64,000 nucleotides of DNA, from positions 136,681 to 200,680 of the forward strand of contig CAYFJX010000003.1 in the NCBI GenBank assembly GCA_964343705.1, written 5' to 3'. Under the pieces are notes generated by a model. It saw only the letters and a list, made by a program, of their open reading frames with translations, ran no database searches and was not told where the DNA came from. This document shows, one piece after another, positions 1 to 9,260 of the stretch (position 1 is the stretch's first letter; each line of letters starts with the position of its first letter). The translations under genes and the position numbers were made by a program. The DNA comes from JAUSFM01 sp964343705 (GTDB lineage Archaea > Nanobdellota > Nanobdellia > Woesearchaeales > UBA12501).

Positions 1-96
1 TTGAACTTAAGACAGACATTGAATTAGGCGTTCTTGCATGATTCTTGTGTACTTTCTGTGTTTTTAGACAAAACTCATCTTTTCTACAATCAAAAT

Positions 97-105
97 ATTT
101 ATAAA
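97..105 (+). promoter_or_regulatory. TATA box of the ParA gene
   Basis: The AT-rich element ATTTATAAA lies about 90 nt before the start codon at 193. Start usage here is by Shine-Dalgarno: GAGG motifs occur at 153-156 and just before the ATG. This is one of the few clearly leadered mRNAs in the window. Confidence 0.5.
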
Positions 106-192
106 CAAGCGGAAGCTGGTACGGTTTAGTTTACACTCAGAAGAGAAAAAAAGAGGAGAAAGTCTAAAAAAAGAGTCTAAAAGAGGGATAGC

Positions 193-999
193 ATGAGAAA
201 AATTTGTGTGATAAACCAAAAAGGTGGTGTGGGTAAGACCACAACAACAGTAAATCTGGGCATGGGTCTTGCTCGTGAAGGAAAAAAAGTTCTAATTATT
301 GACCTTGACGCCCAAGGGAATGTAAGTACCTGTCTTCCTGCAGAGTCAAAAAAAGATTTATTTGATTTACTTGTAGAAAATGCAGATCTTAAAGAATGCA
401 TTTCTGTAGTAACAGAAAATCTAGACATTATCAAAAGTAAGGAAACACTTGCAAAAGCTGAGTTAATTCTTGTGGGTGAAAACGCGCGAGAAACTATCCT
501 CAAACGAAAACTGCAAAATCTGGCAGGGTATGATTATGTTTTGCTTGACTGTCCACCATCATTAGGGCTTTTGAACCAAAACGCAATGCTTTTTGCAAAT
601 GAAGCACTTATTCCAGCTTCAACAGACATTTTGGGACTGGATGCGCTCAGAAAAATGAGACACATTATTGAAAAAATAAATGAAGTGTTTGGTCATTCAT
701 TGGTTGTTTCAAAGGTTGTACCAACACTCTATGATGTGCGGAACAAAGTCTGTAACTCATGTCTTAAACAAATGCAGAGTGAGTTCTACGAGCTTGTATC
801 AGATCCTGTACGAGTTAATGCAACTCTTAAGGAAGCCCCTGCAGAGAAAAAGTCCATCTTTGACTATGCAAATGCTTCACGTGGTGCAGAAGATTATCGT
901 CGTCTGGTTAAACACGTACTTGCTGATGAAAGCAAGTATGGAAAGCTTGATCGCTCAGACGTGAAAATAAATGTTAAAGAAGCAGTTGCAACACATTAA
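193..999 (+). CDS. ParA/Soj-family ATPase
   Basis: A deviant Walker A ATPase of the ParA/MinD superfamily, 268 residues. Members position chromosomes, plasmids or protein complexes by ATP-dependent dimerisation on DNA or membrane. The N-terminus shows the hallmark KGGVGKTT at residues 10-17, followed by a Walker A' DLDAQGN at 37-43 and a Walker B-like VLLDCPPS near 116. No ParB gene or parS-like repeat is visible nearby, so its cargo is unknown. The start at 193 is supported by GAGG just upstream. There is no C-terminal amphipathic MinD helix that I can recognise, so ParA/Soj is the better subgroup. Confidence 0.9.
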   Translation: MRKICVINQKGGVGKTTTTVNLGMGLAREGKKVLIIDLDAQGNVSTCLPAESKKDLFDLLVENADLKECISVVTENLDIIKSKETLAKAELILVGENARETILKRKLQNLAGYDYVLLDCPPSLGLLNQNAMLFANEALIPASTDILGLDALRKMRHIIEKINEVFGHSLVVSKVVPTLYDVRNKVCNSCLKQMQSEFYELVSDPVRVNATLKEAPAEKKSIFDYANASRGAEDYRRLVKHVLADESKYGKLDRSDVKINVKEAVATH

Positions 1000-1063
1000 T
1001 TCTTTTTCTTTTTTCTTACTATTTTTCTAATAAGTACGTTTTAAACATTTTTTATGGCTACTC

Positions 1064-1510
1064 TTACCTTGGGTTTGGTCCTTGGTAGATTCTACGTTGT
1101 TCACGGTCTTCATACCGCTTTTCGCTTGACCTAACATAGGTGCCATGAGAAACATCTTTCTTTACTTTTGGTCCGCCTTCATTTACTCTAATACATCCAC
1201 CATACTCACACTGGCAAGTATCTGCATATGAGCAATGACATCGTTTATAACAGCCATACTTTTTCCTATAATTTTCTTTAGAAGGCGGTTCATTTACTAT
1301 AAGTTTCCTAATTTTTGGTTCTTCAGCTACAACATTGCCTGTGAAAGCAGCCATCTGATCTTCTGAAATGTCATCAAGGTATTCAACAATGACAAACTCT
1401 TCAGTGGGTGTCTGATTAGTGCTCATAGAATGTAATCCAGCAACAGCAACTGCTGCAACTAAGAATATAAGGGCCAAACTGTGCTTGTCATCAACTCTTT
1501 TTCGGGCCAT
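1064..1510 (-). CDS. membrane-anchored Cys-rich small protein
   Basis: Unrecognised 148-residue protein. A single N-terminal hydrophobic segment (about residues 11-28, LALIFLVAAVAVAGL) would anchor it or act as a signal. The middle carries an FTGNVV motif near residue 58, like one in another secreted protein of this window. A compact cysteine cluster follows (CYKRCHCSYADTCQCEYGGC, near residues 88-107), probably disulfide bonded or metal binding outside the cell. It lies 38 bp downstream of rtcA on the same strand, so it may be co-transcribed. Function unknown. Confidence 0.65.
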   Translation of the reverse strand: MARKRVDDKHSLALIFLVAAVAVAGLHSMSTNQTPTEEFVIVEYLDDISEDQMAAFTGNVVAEEPKIRKLIVNEPPSKENYRKKYGCYKRCHCSYADTCQCEYGGCIRVNEGGPKVKKDVSHGTYVRSSEKRYEDREQRRIYQGPNPR

Positions 1511-1548
1511 ACCTAAAAAATGGTGTTTTCAATTTAAAAAGTTTGTGT

Positions 1549-2610
1549 TTAAATTAGGCTTAGGGTGCTTCCTTCTATTTTGATCTTTTTCCCAGTCAGT
1601 AATTCTGTGGTGTACACATTGGTCTTGGTGTGGTTTGTGATCTTGGAAGTCTTGATGCTGCCACCTAGCAAGCCCATCATAGGGACTAACATGTCAGCAA
1701 GATGTCTATCAACAGCAGCACCGCTTTCCATGTCTTCAATAAGTTGTTCTGCACATTCAACACCAACTGTTTCACTTCGCTTCCCTTTTTGGCCAAGGCC
1801 ATCAGCACCGAGTCGAATAGGGTTCATAAAATCAATATCATTTGGATCTTTTGAATAAATTGCCCATAAGGTAATGCCACATCCTTCACTGAGTGTGTTC
1901 ACATACTCAGTTCTTATATCTATTGGGCATGAAAGTTTCTTGGTAAGGGTGAGACGTGCTGCTCGAGACATACGCTCTGCAACTTGTTGTGCTTCCAACG
2001 CAGTTGACGCATGAGCAACACCTTTGATCTGCATAAGTGTTCCTTGTTCTTGAATATCTACTTGTGGAGCGTTACTAATGGTTTCCATGGAAAACTTTGA
2101 TTTGACTACAAGCTCAACCTGTCCACTTCCCTTAGGATAGTATCCTCTTCGTTGTAAACTACACTCAATATCAGCGTACTTTCGTAACTGGGGCAGTATA
2201 ATTTCAGTGAAGTAATCAAAGCTTGGACTCCAAGCAACATCAGTGCCACCTGTTATTTTTAGTTTAAACTTTTGACCAGAGAACACACACGGTAAAAGAA
2301 GTGCTTGTAATAAAAGTGTGATTGAGCCAGCAGTGCCAATATCAATGCTTAGTGTTCGTCCTTTTAGCCGGCCAGGAACATAAGTTATTTCTGTAGCACC
2401 AAGATCAGCGTTTTCAGTGTGAGCATTGCATAATTCTTTGAGTGCCTTTGTTGCATGCAAATGCTGAGCTTTCAGACCTGGAGTAGGTCTTCCTGCACGT
2501 ATGTTATCAACAGAAAATGATTTTAAAAGTAGTGTGCTCAGTGCAAGTCCTGTTCGTACTATCTGTCCACCACCCTCTAAGTGTGAACCATCAAGGTGTA
2601 CTTTTGCCAT
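1549..2610 (-). CDS. rtcA: RNA 3'-terminal phosphate cyclase
   Basis: RtcA converts an RNA 3'-phosphate to a 2',3'-cyclic phosphate using ATP through a covalent enzyme-AMP intermediate. The 353-residue length is normal for the family. The N-terminus has the family signature DGSHLEGGGQIVRTGLALS, and a glycine-rich IDIGTAGSITLLLQALL stretch lies near residue 90. The C-terminal third contains the conserved HLADMLVP motif (near 303), whose His is the adenylation nucleophile in the family. The gene follows the epimerase by 23 bp on the same strand, suggesting co-transcription. Confidence 0.93.
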   Translation of the reverse strand: MAKVHLDGSHLEGGGQIVRTGLALSTLLLKSFSVDNIRAGRPTPGLKAQHLHATKALKELCNAHTENADLGATEITYVPGRLKGRTLSIDIGTAGSITLLLQALLLPCVFSGQKFKLKITGGTDVAWSPSFDYFTEIILPQLRKYADIECSLQRRGYYPKGSGQVELVVKSKFSMETISNAPQVDIQEQGTLMQIKGVAHASTALEAQQVAERMSRAARLTLTKKLSCPIDIRTEYVNTLSEGCGITLWAIYSKDPNDIDFMNPIRLGADGLGQKGKRSETVGVECAEQLIEDMESGAAVDRHLADMLVPMMGLLGGSIKTSKITNHTKTNVYTTELLTGKKIKIEGSTLSLI

Positions 2611-2633
2611 TATGCCTGAGAGAAAATGATTTT

Positions 2634-3557
2634 TTATAAATGTGGTGTTTTAAACCACTCAACAGTCTGACGTAGTCCATCAGCAAAGTTTGTTTCAGCA
2701 CGCCATCCAAGTATCTGGTGTGCTTTGTCAACACACAGTGTGCTGTGCCGAATGTCGCCTGGTCGTTCAGGCCCATGAGAAAAATTGCCACCGCCAGTCA
2801 CTGTTTTTAGTTGTTCGCCCAGTTGGTTAACACTTGTTGCAGTACCACTGCCAATATTAAGAATTACATTTTCACCTTTGTCAAGTGCCAGAATATTTGC
2901 TTTAACAAGGTCTTTTACATACACATAATCTCGTGTTTGGTTGCCATCACCAAAAATAACACACTCTTTTCCTTCTTGCAGGGCCTGAATAAATGTGCTC
3001 ACTACTCCTGCTTCACCACCTGCTTGGCGAGGACCATACACATTAGCGTAACGAAAGAGCACGTAAGGGATTTTGTATAAGTGTTCATAGGACTTTACAT
3101 ATAATTCACCAGCACGCTTACCTGCGCCGTAGGGCGAAATTTGAAATAACACTTCCTCTTCCTTAAGCCCGTCTTTTCCAGGTTGTGCCTCTCCATACAC
3201 TGCTGCAGATGATGCAAAAAGTATTTTCTTAACATCATGTTTCTTACAACATTCAAGCAGGTTTATTAACCCAAGAATATTTATTTCATAATCTTCAATT
3301 GGTTTTCCAACTGAGAATTCTGCAGATGCCTGGGCAGCGTGATGGTTAACAACGTCTGGCTTTTCTTTTTCAAAAACTTCTTGTAATTTTTGTAAGTCAC
3401 GTATATCTACATTGTACAGTGTTGCTTTTTCATTTACATTTTTTTGTTTTCCTGTTGAAAGGTTGTCAACTATCACAACGTCATGTCCCTCTTCAATATA
3501 GCCTTCAACTATGTGGCTGGCGATAAAGCCAGCTCCTCCTGTTACCAGAATTTTCAT
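2634..3557 (-). CDS. NAD-dependent sugar-nucleotide epimerase (GalE-like)
   Basis: Extended short-chain dehydrogenase that epimerises or dehydrates a nucleotide sugar, probably UDP-glucose/galactose or an N-acetyl derivative. Residues 7-13 give the NAD-binding GGAGFIA, D31 sits at the end of beta-2 (VDNLSTG), and the active site has SSAAVYGE near 116 and Y-x-x-x-K in SPYGAGK near 140. At 307 residues it is a normal single-domain enzyme. It probably supplies sugar donors for surface glycans. The substrate cannot be fixed from sequence alone. Confidence 0.88.
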   Translation of the reverse strand: MKILVTGGAGFIASHIVEGYIEEGHDVVIVDNLSTGKQKNVNEKATLYNVDIRDLQKLQEVFEKEKPDVVNHHAAQASAEFSVGKPIEDYEINILGLINLLECCKKHDVKKILFASSAAVYGEAQPGKDGLKEEEVLFQISPYGAGKRAGELYVKSYEHLYKIPYVLFRYANVYGPRQAGGEAGVVSTFIQALQEGKECVIFGDGNQTRDYVYVKDLVKANILALDKGENVILNIGSGTATSVNQLGEQLKTVTGGGNFSHGPERPGDIRHSTLCVDKAHQILGWRAETNFADGLRQTVEWFKTPHL

Positions 3558-3612
3558 GATACTGTATTCCTCAATGAATTTTCTTTAGCCAGGCATGTTT
3601 ACTAGGTAGATC

Positions 3613-3918
3613 TCACTTCTTTTTTTTCTTGCTTATGCCTGTGATTGTGCGAAGTTTTGATAATAACTTTCCAATTGCTTTTGCCTCTTTTGCAAATATG
3701 GTATCTCTTTTTTTTCTTTCCTTCATTGAACGTAGTTCTTTATCTTCTTGTATTAGTTTTTCAAAGTCACGTTTTGACTTTGCTGGGATTTTGATAGTTA
3801 CAATGTCTAATGCTCGGCCACTACGTTTATTACGCTTTGATGGGCGTTTAGCCTTGCTTTTCCTCTTCTTTGTTTTGTTTGCCTTCTTCTTTGGCCTGCT
3901 CTTCCTCTTTTTCATCAT
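3613..3918 (-). CDS. lysine-rich small protein
   Basis: A 101-residue, extremely basic protein with Lys/Arg-rich tails at both ends and a short ordered core (IVTIKIPAKSKRDFEKLI, near residues 40-57). Nucleic-acid or ribosome binding is plausible but not demonstrated. The start is preceded by AGAGG at a good distance. It overlaps the 3' end of the upstream membrane regulator gene by 71 bp in another frame, so the overlap encodes Lys-rich low-complexity sequence in both. That weakens the case for both termini being functional. Confidence 0.55.
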   Translation of the reverse strand: MMKKRKSRPKKKANKTKKRKSKAKRPSKRNKRSGRALDIVTIKIPAKSKRDFEKLIQEDKELRSMKERKKRDTIFAKEAKAIGKLLSKLRTITGISKKKKK

Positions 3919-4786
3919 TGCCTCTTTTTCTACTTTTCTTACTACTTGCTTCTTTATTTAATATTATTATATTGCCTCTTCCCTTTTTAATTTTTCTGAT
4001 TTTCCCACTGTTTTCAAGATCAGTCAATACTAAACTTATCTTAGCTTCAGATACAGGCATATCTTTGCGGATCTCTTTTTGTGTTGCTCGCCCTTCATGT
4101 TTTTCAAGAATACTTAGTACTTGTTTACTATATTGGTCATCTTCATACTCAGTTAGATTCTTTTCAGGTGTAATTTCCTCTTCCATTACGTCATGCTTTG
4201 TTTCTTCTTTTTTGTCTGTGTTTTCACCCTGTGCGTGTGTTATTTTCTTTTGAGATCGTTTTTCCATTCGCTTTTTACGTCTATCAGGGTGCATCATTAT
4301 CTTATAAAATATGTACAGTACCACTATAAATATGCCACTTACCAATGTGAATATTGCTATTTTTACCCAGCTTCTGTCTTCTTCAATTACTTCCTCGACA
4401 TCCAATGAGATATCTGTTAGAATTTCATCTTCTGTTTCAAAACTTGGCAACAAAAATAAATCAAATACATATGATCCATCTTCCTTAACAACAATACGCT
4501 CTTCAGTGGTGAGCACTGTGGCGTTTTCTTTGTAGTGTGCTTTGATAACATAACTTCCTTGATCAACATTAAATGCATAGCTGCCATTATTTGACACAAC
4601 ACGTTGCTTTGGTGTTGTGCTTATTTCAACAATTGCTTGATCAACACGTTCAAGATCTAGATCGTAGAGCATACCATGAATTTGTGCAGCACCTTGTACT
4701 GTGGGGACTACTACTAATGTGACCAGGACAAGCAGAGCTAAGAATATACTGGACTTACCTCTTGGACTATGCCTTTTTCGCCTCAT
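3848..4786 (-). CDS. membrane-anchored winged-helix regulator
   Basis: A 312-residue protein from the chosen start. An N-terminal signal segment (about residues 16-33) precedes an extracellular beta-sandwich-like domain (about 35-115, carboxypeptidase-regulatory type by appearance). A transmembrane helix (about 142-163) and a basic cytosolic linker follow. A cytosolic winged helix at about 215-275 (QVLSILEKHEGRATQKEIRK) precedes a Lys/Glu-rich tail. This layout fits one-component membrane transcription regulators of archaea. An upstream ATG at 4882 exists, but the start at 4786 has a TATA-like CTTTTATACC about 26 nt before it and begins the signal peptide properly. Ligand and targets are unknown. 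Confidence 0.72.
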   Translation of the reverse strand: MRRKRHSPRGKSSIFLALLVLVTLVVVPTVQGAAQIHGMLYDLDLERVDQAIVEISTTPKQRVVSNNGSYAFNVDQGSYVIKAHYKENATVLTTEERIVVKEDGSYVFDLFLLPSFETEDEILTDISLDVEEVIEEDRSWVKIAIFTLVSGIFIVVLYIFYKIMMHPDRRKKRMEKRSQKKITHAQGENTDKKEETKHDVMEEEITPEKNLTEYEDDQYSKQVLSILEKHEGRATQKEIRKDMPVSEAKISLVLTDLENSGKIRKIKKGRGNIIILNKEASSKKSRKRGNDEKEEEQAKEEGKQNKEEEKQG

Positions 4787-5083
4787 AACCTTTCCATTTT
4801 GCTCATGGTATAAAAGGATTATGTTCCTCACTATTTGACAAGTAAAAACAAAAAGTGTGTTAAATATCTCTTTTTTAATCAAAAAAGGCCTAAAATCTAT
4901 TTTTCTTATGAAAAGAGCCAGTATAAAGTTTTAATGGTGGAATGCTATTGCTATAAAGCTTTACGTGAAGCTTTTTGCAAGTATCTTTATAAAAAACTTT
5001 GAACAAAGAGGGGGTATGACCATCTGGTTTGGTTCAAGTCCAAAAGGTGAAACCAAAAAACCTTACTAAGATGGAGGTGAACA

Positions 5084-6757
5084 ATGAGATTAAATAAAAC
5101 AATTGCATTGTTGCTGATGACCCTTATGGCGTTTTCAGCAGTACCTGTATTAGCGCAAGAAGATTCGCATGATATGGGTTATGATGGTATGCCAAGTGGT
5201 ATGCCTTCAGGTATGAGTGATATTGATAGGGGGCCTGGTCATTCTGGTGATTATGCAGGTGATTATGATACTATGCCAGATATGCGCCCGCGACAACGTG
5301 GACCACGTGGAAATCACTGGTTTGGTGGCATCCCTGATGAAGCAAAATTACAAAATCGAGAAGGTCGGCAAGAGCGACGAGAAGCTCGTCAAGAACGCCG
5401 AGGAGAACGATTTGATAATAGGATTCAACGTATGGAAGAAAGATTCCCTGGACGTGGAGAAGATCTTCGAGCATGCTTTGAACAATGTATGGAAAGCAGC
5501 ATTACTGGCGAAATTAATGATGCTTTTGCAGATGAAGCAAAACGCAAAGCACATGTTGCATGTAAGCAAACGTGCGGTGAAACAGCACGTGGAAAAATCA
5601 AAGCTGACCGTAAAGAATTCAAAGAAAAATTCAAAGAACTACATGAAGAACGTAAAGAAGCTTTTAAGAATCTTCCAAAAATCAAAGACATTCGAAAAGA
5701 ACTCAAAGAAGCAAACGGTGGAAAGCTATCAAAGGATGACAAACTAAAAATCCTTGATCTGCACAGTGAACGCCGAGCACTTCGAGACAAGTACAATGAT
5801 GCAAAGCTTCAAATTTTAGACCTTAAAGTAGAAAAGTTCAGAACACCTCGGGTGATTGCTCGTGCTGAACTCACAAAAATTAACAGAGCAATGGACCGTG
5901 CTCGTGAACAGTATCAAACTGCACGAAAAGGCCACCTTGAATCACGAAAAGAACTTGAACTAGTTAAGGACGAGTACCGCGACTGTTTCAAAAAAGCAGA
6001 AAGCGTAACAGATGAAGAAACACGTGCAGAAGAAATTGCACGATGTAAAGGTGTACGGACTGAGTTCACAGGGCATGTGAAAGACTACCTTGTGCACACA
6101 TCTGAACTGGTGCTTGAAGCTCTTAACAAACTTAAGTACCAAGTAAAATCATCTGAACATATTGACGCAGAAAAGGCAGCTGCAATGCTTGAAGACATTG
6201 AATCACGCATTGCAAAAGTCAAAGATGCTCAAGATGTTGTTGAGAAGCTTGACGATGACGCAGACAAAGAACAGCTAAAAGAAGCTGCAGCAACCATTAA
6301 GGGAGCTTGGAAAGGCTCACGAGCAATGTTCAAGAAAAAAGTAGGCAATCTCATGAATGCCAAGCTTGGTAACATTGTACACCAGATGGAAAATCTGCAA
6401 ACAAAGTTTAGCAGTGCTCGAGACAGGCTTAAAGAGCGAGGCGCTGATGTCACTGACCTTGACACAGCGCTTGCAGGCTTTGACGACCGATTAAACAGTG
6501 CAAAAGAAAACTACGAAAAAGCAGTTGCATTGTTTAAAGAAGCAAAGGAAAACAGCGAAGTGAGTGACGCGACAAAAGAAGCGCATGAGATGCTCAAGAA
6601 AGCACGAGCAGATGTGCGTGACGCAAAAAAAGACTTGCGAAGTATTGTCAAAGAAATACGAACGCAGGCAAAAGAATTGCGAAAAGCGGCACAAGAACTT
6701 GCTGACACTGCAGACGTTGCTGAACAAGTTGAAGCAACAGGGGAAGCAACCGAATAA
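5084..6757 (+). CDS. secreted coiled-coil protein
   Basis: A 557-residue exported protein with a clear signal peptide (residues 1-24, ending VPVLAQ), then a Met/Gly/Asp-rich spacer and an Arg-rich segment. The rest is a very long charged helical region (about 90-540) rich in Lys, Glu and Ala, predicted coiled coil. A conserved-looking CxxxC pair (CFEQC near 128 and CKQTC near 159) and two later cysteines suggest disulfides. The leader has a TATA box near 4986-4995 and a strong GGAGGTGA at 5073-5080. It ends in a strong hairpin terminator. It is probably an abundant cell-surface or periplasm-like structural protein; no family recognised. Confidence 0.75.
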   Translation: MRLNKTIALLLMTLMAFSAVPVLAQEDSHDMGYDGMPSGMPSGMSDIDRGPGHSGDYAGDYDTMPDMRPRQRGPRGNHWFGGIPDEAKLQNREGRQERREARQERRGERFDNRIQRMEERFPGRGEDLRACFEQCMESSITGEINDAFADEAKRKAHVACKQTCGETARGKIKADRKEFKEKFKELHEERKEAFKNLPKIKDIRKELKEANGGKLSKDDKLKILDLHSERRALRDKYNDAKLQILDLKVEKFRTPRVIARAELTKINRAMDRAREQYQTARKGHLESRKELELVKDEYRDCFKKAESVTDEETRAEEIARCKGVRTEFTGHVKDYLVHTSELVLEALNKLKYQVKSSEHIDAEKAAAMLEDIESRIAKVKDAQDVVEKLDDDADKEQLKEAAATIKGAWKGSRAMFKKKVGNLMNAKLGNIVHQMENLQTKFSSARDRLKERGADVTDLDTALAGFDDRLNSAKENYEKAVALFKEAKENSEVSDATKEAHEMLKKARADVRDAKKDLRSIVKEIRTQAKELRKAAQELADTADVAEQVEATGEATE

Positions 6758-6771
6758 TACTATCACCTTTT

Positions 6772-6816
6772 CCGCGCTGCCTATCCAACCCATCCTCTTC
6801 GGGCAGCGCGGTTTTT
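6772..6816 (+). terminator. hairpin terminator after the coiled-coil gene
   Basis: A perfect 10-bp GC-rich stem (CCGCGCTGCC at 6772-6781 and GGCAGCGCGG at 6802-6811) with a 20-nt loop is followed directly by TTTTT. It looks like a bacterial intrinsic terminator, which is unusual because most transcription units in this window end in bare T-runs. Confidence 0.7.
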
Positions 6817-6872
6817 CCCTTATTTAGAGGAAACGAAAAACAATGGATAACACAACAGGAGGTGTTTGGATA

Positions 6873-7187
6873 GTGAAGTTACAAACTATATTCACATTTG
6901 CATTAATGTTATTAGTCTTTTCACTCCTTTCAGCATGCACACAATCTGCCAATGAACAAGCAGGTGCTGTGCGAGAAGGGGCAGGCGTTGTTGAAGATTT
7001 AGAACCAGCAACTGGTGAAGCAGTTGAAGATGCAACAGTTGCAATTGACTCAGTTGGATCAGAAGACGCTCTTGCCCAAGGTCTTGAGATTGATGATGAC
7101 CTCGTTGGATTGGAAGAATCTATTGATAACATTGATCTTGATAAAGACTTAGAAGGCATTGATGACTTACTTGATTTAGAAATTTAG
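6873..7187 (+). CDS. small acidic lipoprotein
   Basis: A 104-residue predicted lipoprotein. The chosen GTG start has AGGAGGTG nine to sixteen nt upstream; the in-frame ATG at 6843 lies before that site and would place extra residues ahead of the signal. The hydrophobic signal ends in a lipobox LLSAC (cysteine near residue 22). The remaining 80 residues are strongly acidic (many Asp, Glu and Leu in a DLDKDLEGIDDLLDLEI-like tail) with no recognisable fold. It may bind divalent metal or a basic partner at the cell surface; this is a guess. Confidence 0.68.
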   Translation: MKLQTIFTFALMLLVFSLLSACTQSANEQAGAVREGAGVVEDLEPATGEAVEDATVAIDSVGSEDALAQGLEIDDDLVGLEESIDNIDLDKDLEGIDDLLDLEI

Positions 7188-7228
7188 ATTTTTTTTCTTT
7201 TTTTCTTTCTCTTCTTCTTCTTACTTCT

Positions 7229-8158
7229 TTATTCCTCAGCAAAAGAGATAGCTGTCATGTATCCATGATCTGTTACTGTATAACCTTTTTCTGTCAAGTG
7301 CCTCACAAAATCTGGAAGGTGCAATACTCCCCAAGGCAGACCCACTGTTTTTTTCTTACTAGTAGCGCGAGCTTCTTCATGTAATTCATCCAATTTTTGT
7401 AATGGCAAAGGGTTACGTGTACAAATAAGCAAATGAAGCTGGTACGTTGGATCTTTTCCCATGATATATTTTATCCTTTTTTGCACTCCTTTTTTCTCTT
7501 TTGGTACAAAGTACGGTTGGTTTGCTATTTCTAAAATGGTAATTCCTGCATACGTCCTAACTGCAGTGTTGAACCAATGCCAGTTCTGCAGGGGTGTATC
7601 TGTTTCAGCTATAAGATCTTCAAAAGTTGCATCTACAATTTCTCCTGGCAGTTCTGTTCCTGAACCATAAGGGCTGTAAAATGTTTCTTGGCTTGTAACT
7701 ATGTCTGAGTTATTTGCTTCCCTAATACGATTTCCAAAGACCATTCTTGCATATGCAGCAAAAGGGCTTTCTGGATGGAGAAATAGCCTATCCATTCCAG
7801 TGACTCCTTCCTTGATTACGTGATCTGTCTGTTCAAAGACATGTGCAACTTCTTTGTAAAATGAAGGGGAAGCAACATGATTCATGCCAACCATTTTTAC
7901 TTCTAACAAGTCATCTGGTGATGTAAATGTCCATACTCCTGTTTTATACCTGTCATCATTTAATTGGTGGTATTTCTCAAGTGGAAAAATAGGTTCTTTT
8001 TCTTCGGCATTATCAGTATCATCACACAAATAGTGGAAATCTTTATCCTTATGCGGCAGGTTGATTCCACATGAAACTAGTCTTGCTTGCAATGAAAAAA
8101 TGATTGCAGCCCATATTGCTCCAGTTGCTGCATTTCTAAGAGTCTCTTTGATGTTCAT
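7229..8158 (-). CDS. TraB/TIKI-like protein
   Basis: A 309-residue protein with an N-terminal hydrophobic segment (about residues 9-28) and two motifs resembling the TraB/GumN/TIKI superfamily. The first is VGMNHVASPSFYKEV followed by IKEG (near 90-115). The second is a C-terminal GVLHLPDFVRHLTEKGY (near 279-295), which matches the family's repeated G-x-x-H pattern. TIKI members are metalloproteases; other members have unknown activity. The gene is alone between convergent and divergent units. A TATA element (GGTATATAAGG, minus strand, near 8184) lies 26 nt before the ATG, implying a leaderless mRNA. Confidence 0.55.
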   Translation of the reverse strand: MNIKETLRNAATGAIWAAIIFSLQARLVSCGINLPHKDKDFHYLCDDTDNAEEKEPIFPLEKYHQLNDDRYKTGVWTFTSPDDLLEVKMVGMNHVASPSFYKEVAHVFEQTDHVIKEGVTGMDRLFLHPESPFAAYARMVFGNRIREANNSDIVTSQETFYSPYGSGTELPGEIVDATFEDLIAETDTPLQNWHWFNTAVRTYAGITILEIANQPYFVPKEKKGVQKRIKYIMGKDPTYQLHLLICTRNPLPLQKLDELHEEARATSKKKTVGLPWGVLHLPDFVRHLTEKGYTVTDHGYMTAISFAEE

Positions 8159-8209
8159 ACTCTCAGAATTAATTACTCCCTTATATACCTTGCTCTTCCT
8201 ACTAACTAT

Positions 8210-9208
8210 CTAAACAAACCACGCTTTGTCTTTGTGGATAACGATTTTTACTTTTTCTCCTTTCTTAGGGAGTTTTTTTAGTCGCTTTCCGTTGGCAAGC
8301 TCAAGTGGCTGGTATGTTTCAGGATGCATAACTTCAAGTGTGGGGTATACTTTGATCACTCGAGTTTTTAATTTCTTTACTTTCTCAGCTTCCATTATTT
8401 TTTTTGAGGGAAGTGTAACTGTTTTATTTCTTACAAAATCAAAACACACTACTTGTTTTCCTTTTCGTGTAAGCTTCAATAGCCTATCTTCAAAAAGAAA
8501 TACTTCATCAAGATCAATGGGTAATGGTTCAAAAAATACACTAAGCCTGTACATGGTCTTGCTGGTTAATTTGTTACGTGAATATGTGTGGGCACTGGTC
8601 TTAAGAATGCCACCAAACTTTTTTTGTAATAGTATCCCAAGGGTGTTGGTAAATCTGTTTGATGTAAGATAATAGTCAATCCCGCCGATTACTTTTTTTT
8701 CATTGGTAAGCATGTTCCCTTTTTCTTCGCTTTGCTTAAGGTGTTTTTTTATGAATTCCTTGACTGTATCTGTTGGCTGGCGTAGTTGAAGAATTCCTTC
8801 AAAATACTTTGTGCCACGGCGGCAGCATTGGTTGCAAGCAGTAAAGTTGATGGTAACAGGAAGCGATTCACACATTTCGTCTAAACACAAAACAACTTTA
8901 ATGGTGAGTTTGCTTCCTGGCCTACCAGCTTTGTAATGCTCTTTGAGTTCATCGAGATTTTGTGGTGATATTTTGTAATTATCTCGGTGATCCTTGCCAA
9001 GACGATCCTGTACAAGTTTGATGATGGGCATTCGTAAACCTTTAAAACCAGTCCACACATTTTTGCGTTTATACTTTCTACAATGTGTGCACATGTCCAT
9101 TTGCATTTCTTGTAATTTCTTCTTAGGGAGATTTGCAGCAGTGCAACTAGCACATAGGTCTCCTTTGATATCTTTCTTGCCACACTTTGGGCAGAATGTT
9201 GATCTCAT
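8210..9208 (-). CDS. NMD3-family 60S/50S export-adaptor homolog
   Basis: Archaeal homolog of eukaryotic NMD3, which binds the large ribosomal subunit. The N-terminus has two zinc-binding clusters, FCPKCGKK...LCASC and CTHCRKYKR, with further cysteines in CNQCCRRG near 130. The C-terminal half has the beta-rich OB-like region of the family. The open frame continues to 9334 upstream, but the Met at 9208 directly precedes the Zn module and has a TATA-like CTTTAAAAAC about 26 nt upstream. It is divergent from the signal peptidase gene, and the promoters sit back to back. Confidence 0.85.
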   Translation of the reverse strand: MRSTFCPKCGKKDIKGDLCASCTAANLPKKKLQEMQMDMCTHCRKYKRKNVWTGFKGLRMPIIKLVQDRLGKDHRDNYKISPQNLDELKEHYKAGRPGSKLTIKVVLCLDEMCESLPVTINFTACNQCCRRGTKYFEGILQLRQPTDTVKEFIKKHLKQSEEKGNMLTNEKKVIGGIDYYLTSNRFTNTLGILLQKKFGGILKTSAHTYSRNKLTSKTMYRLSVFFEPLPIDLDEVFLFEDRLLKLTRKGKQVVCFDFVRNKTVTLPSKKIMEAEKVKKLKTRVIKVYPTLEVMHPETYQPLELANGKRLKKLPKKGEKVKIVIHKDKAWFV

Positions 9209-9260
9209 TGTCTCTGAGGGGACAGAAAAGTTTTTAAAGCTTTGTTTATAAACTCCAAGG

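Noticed and set aside
4193..4535. Plus-strand hydrophobic frames opposite the membrane regulator
   Set aside because: They are antisense shadows of a Lys/Glu-rich coding region, which always reads Phe/Leu/Ser rich on the other strand.
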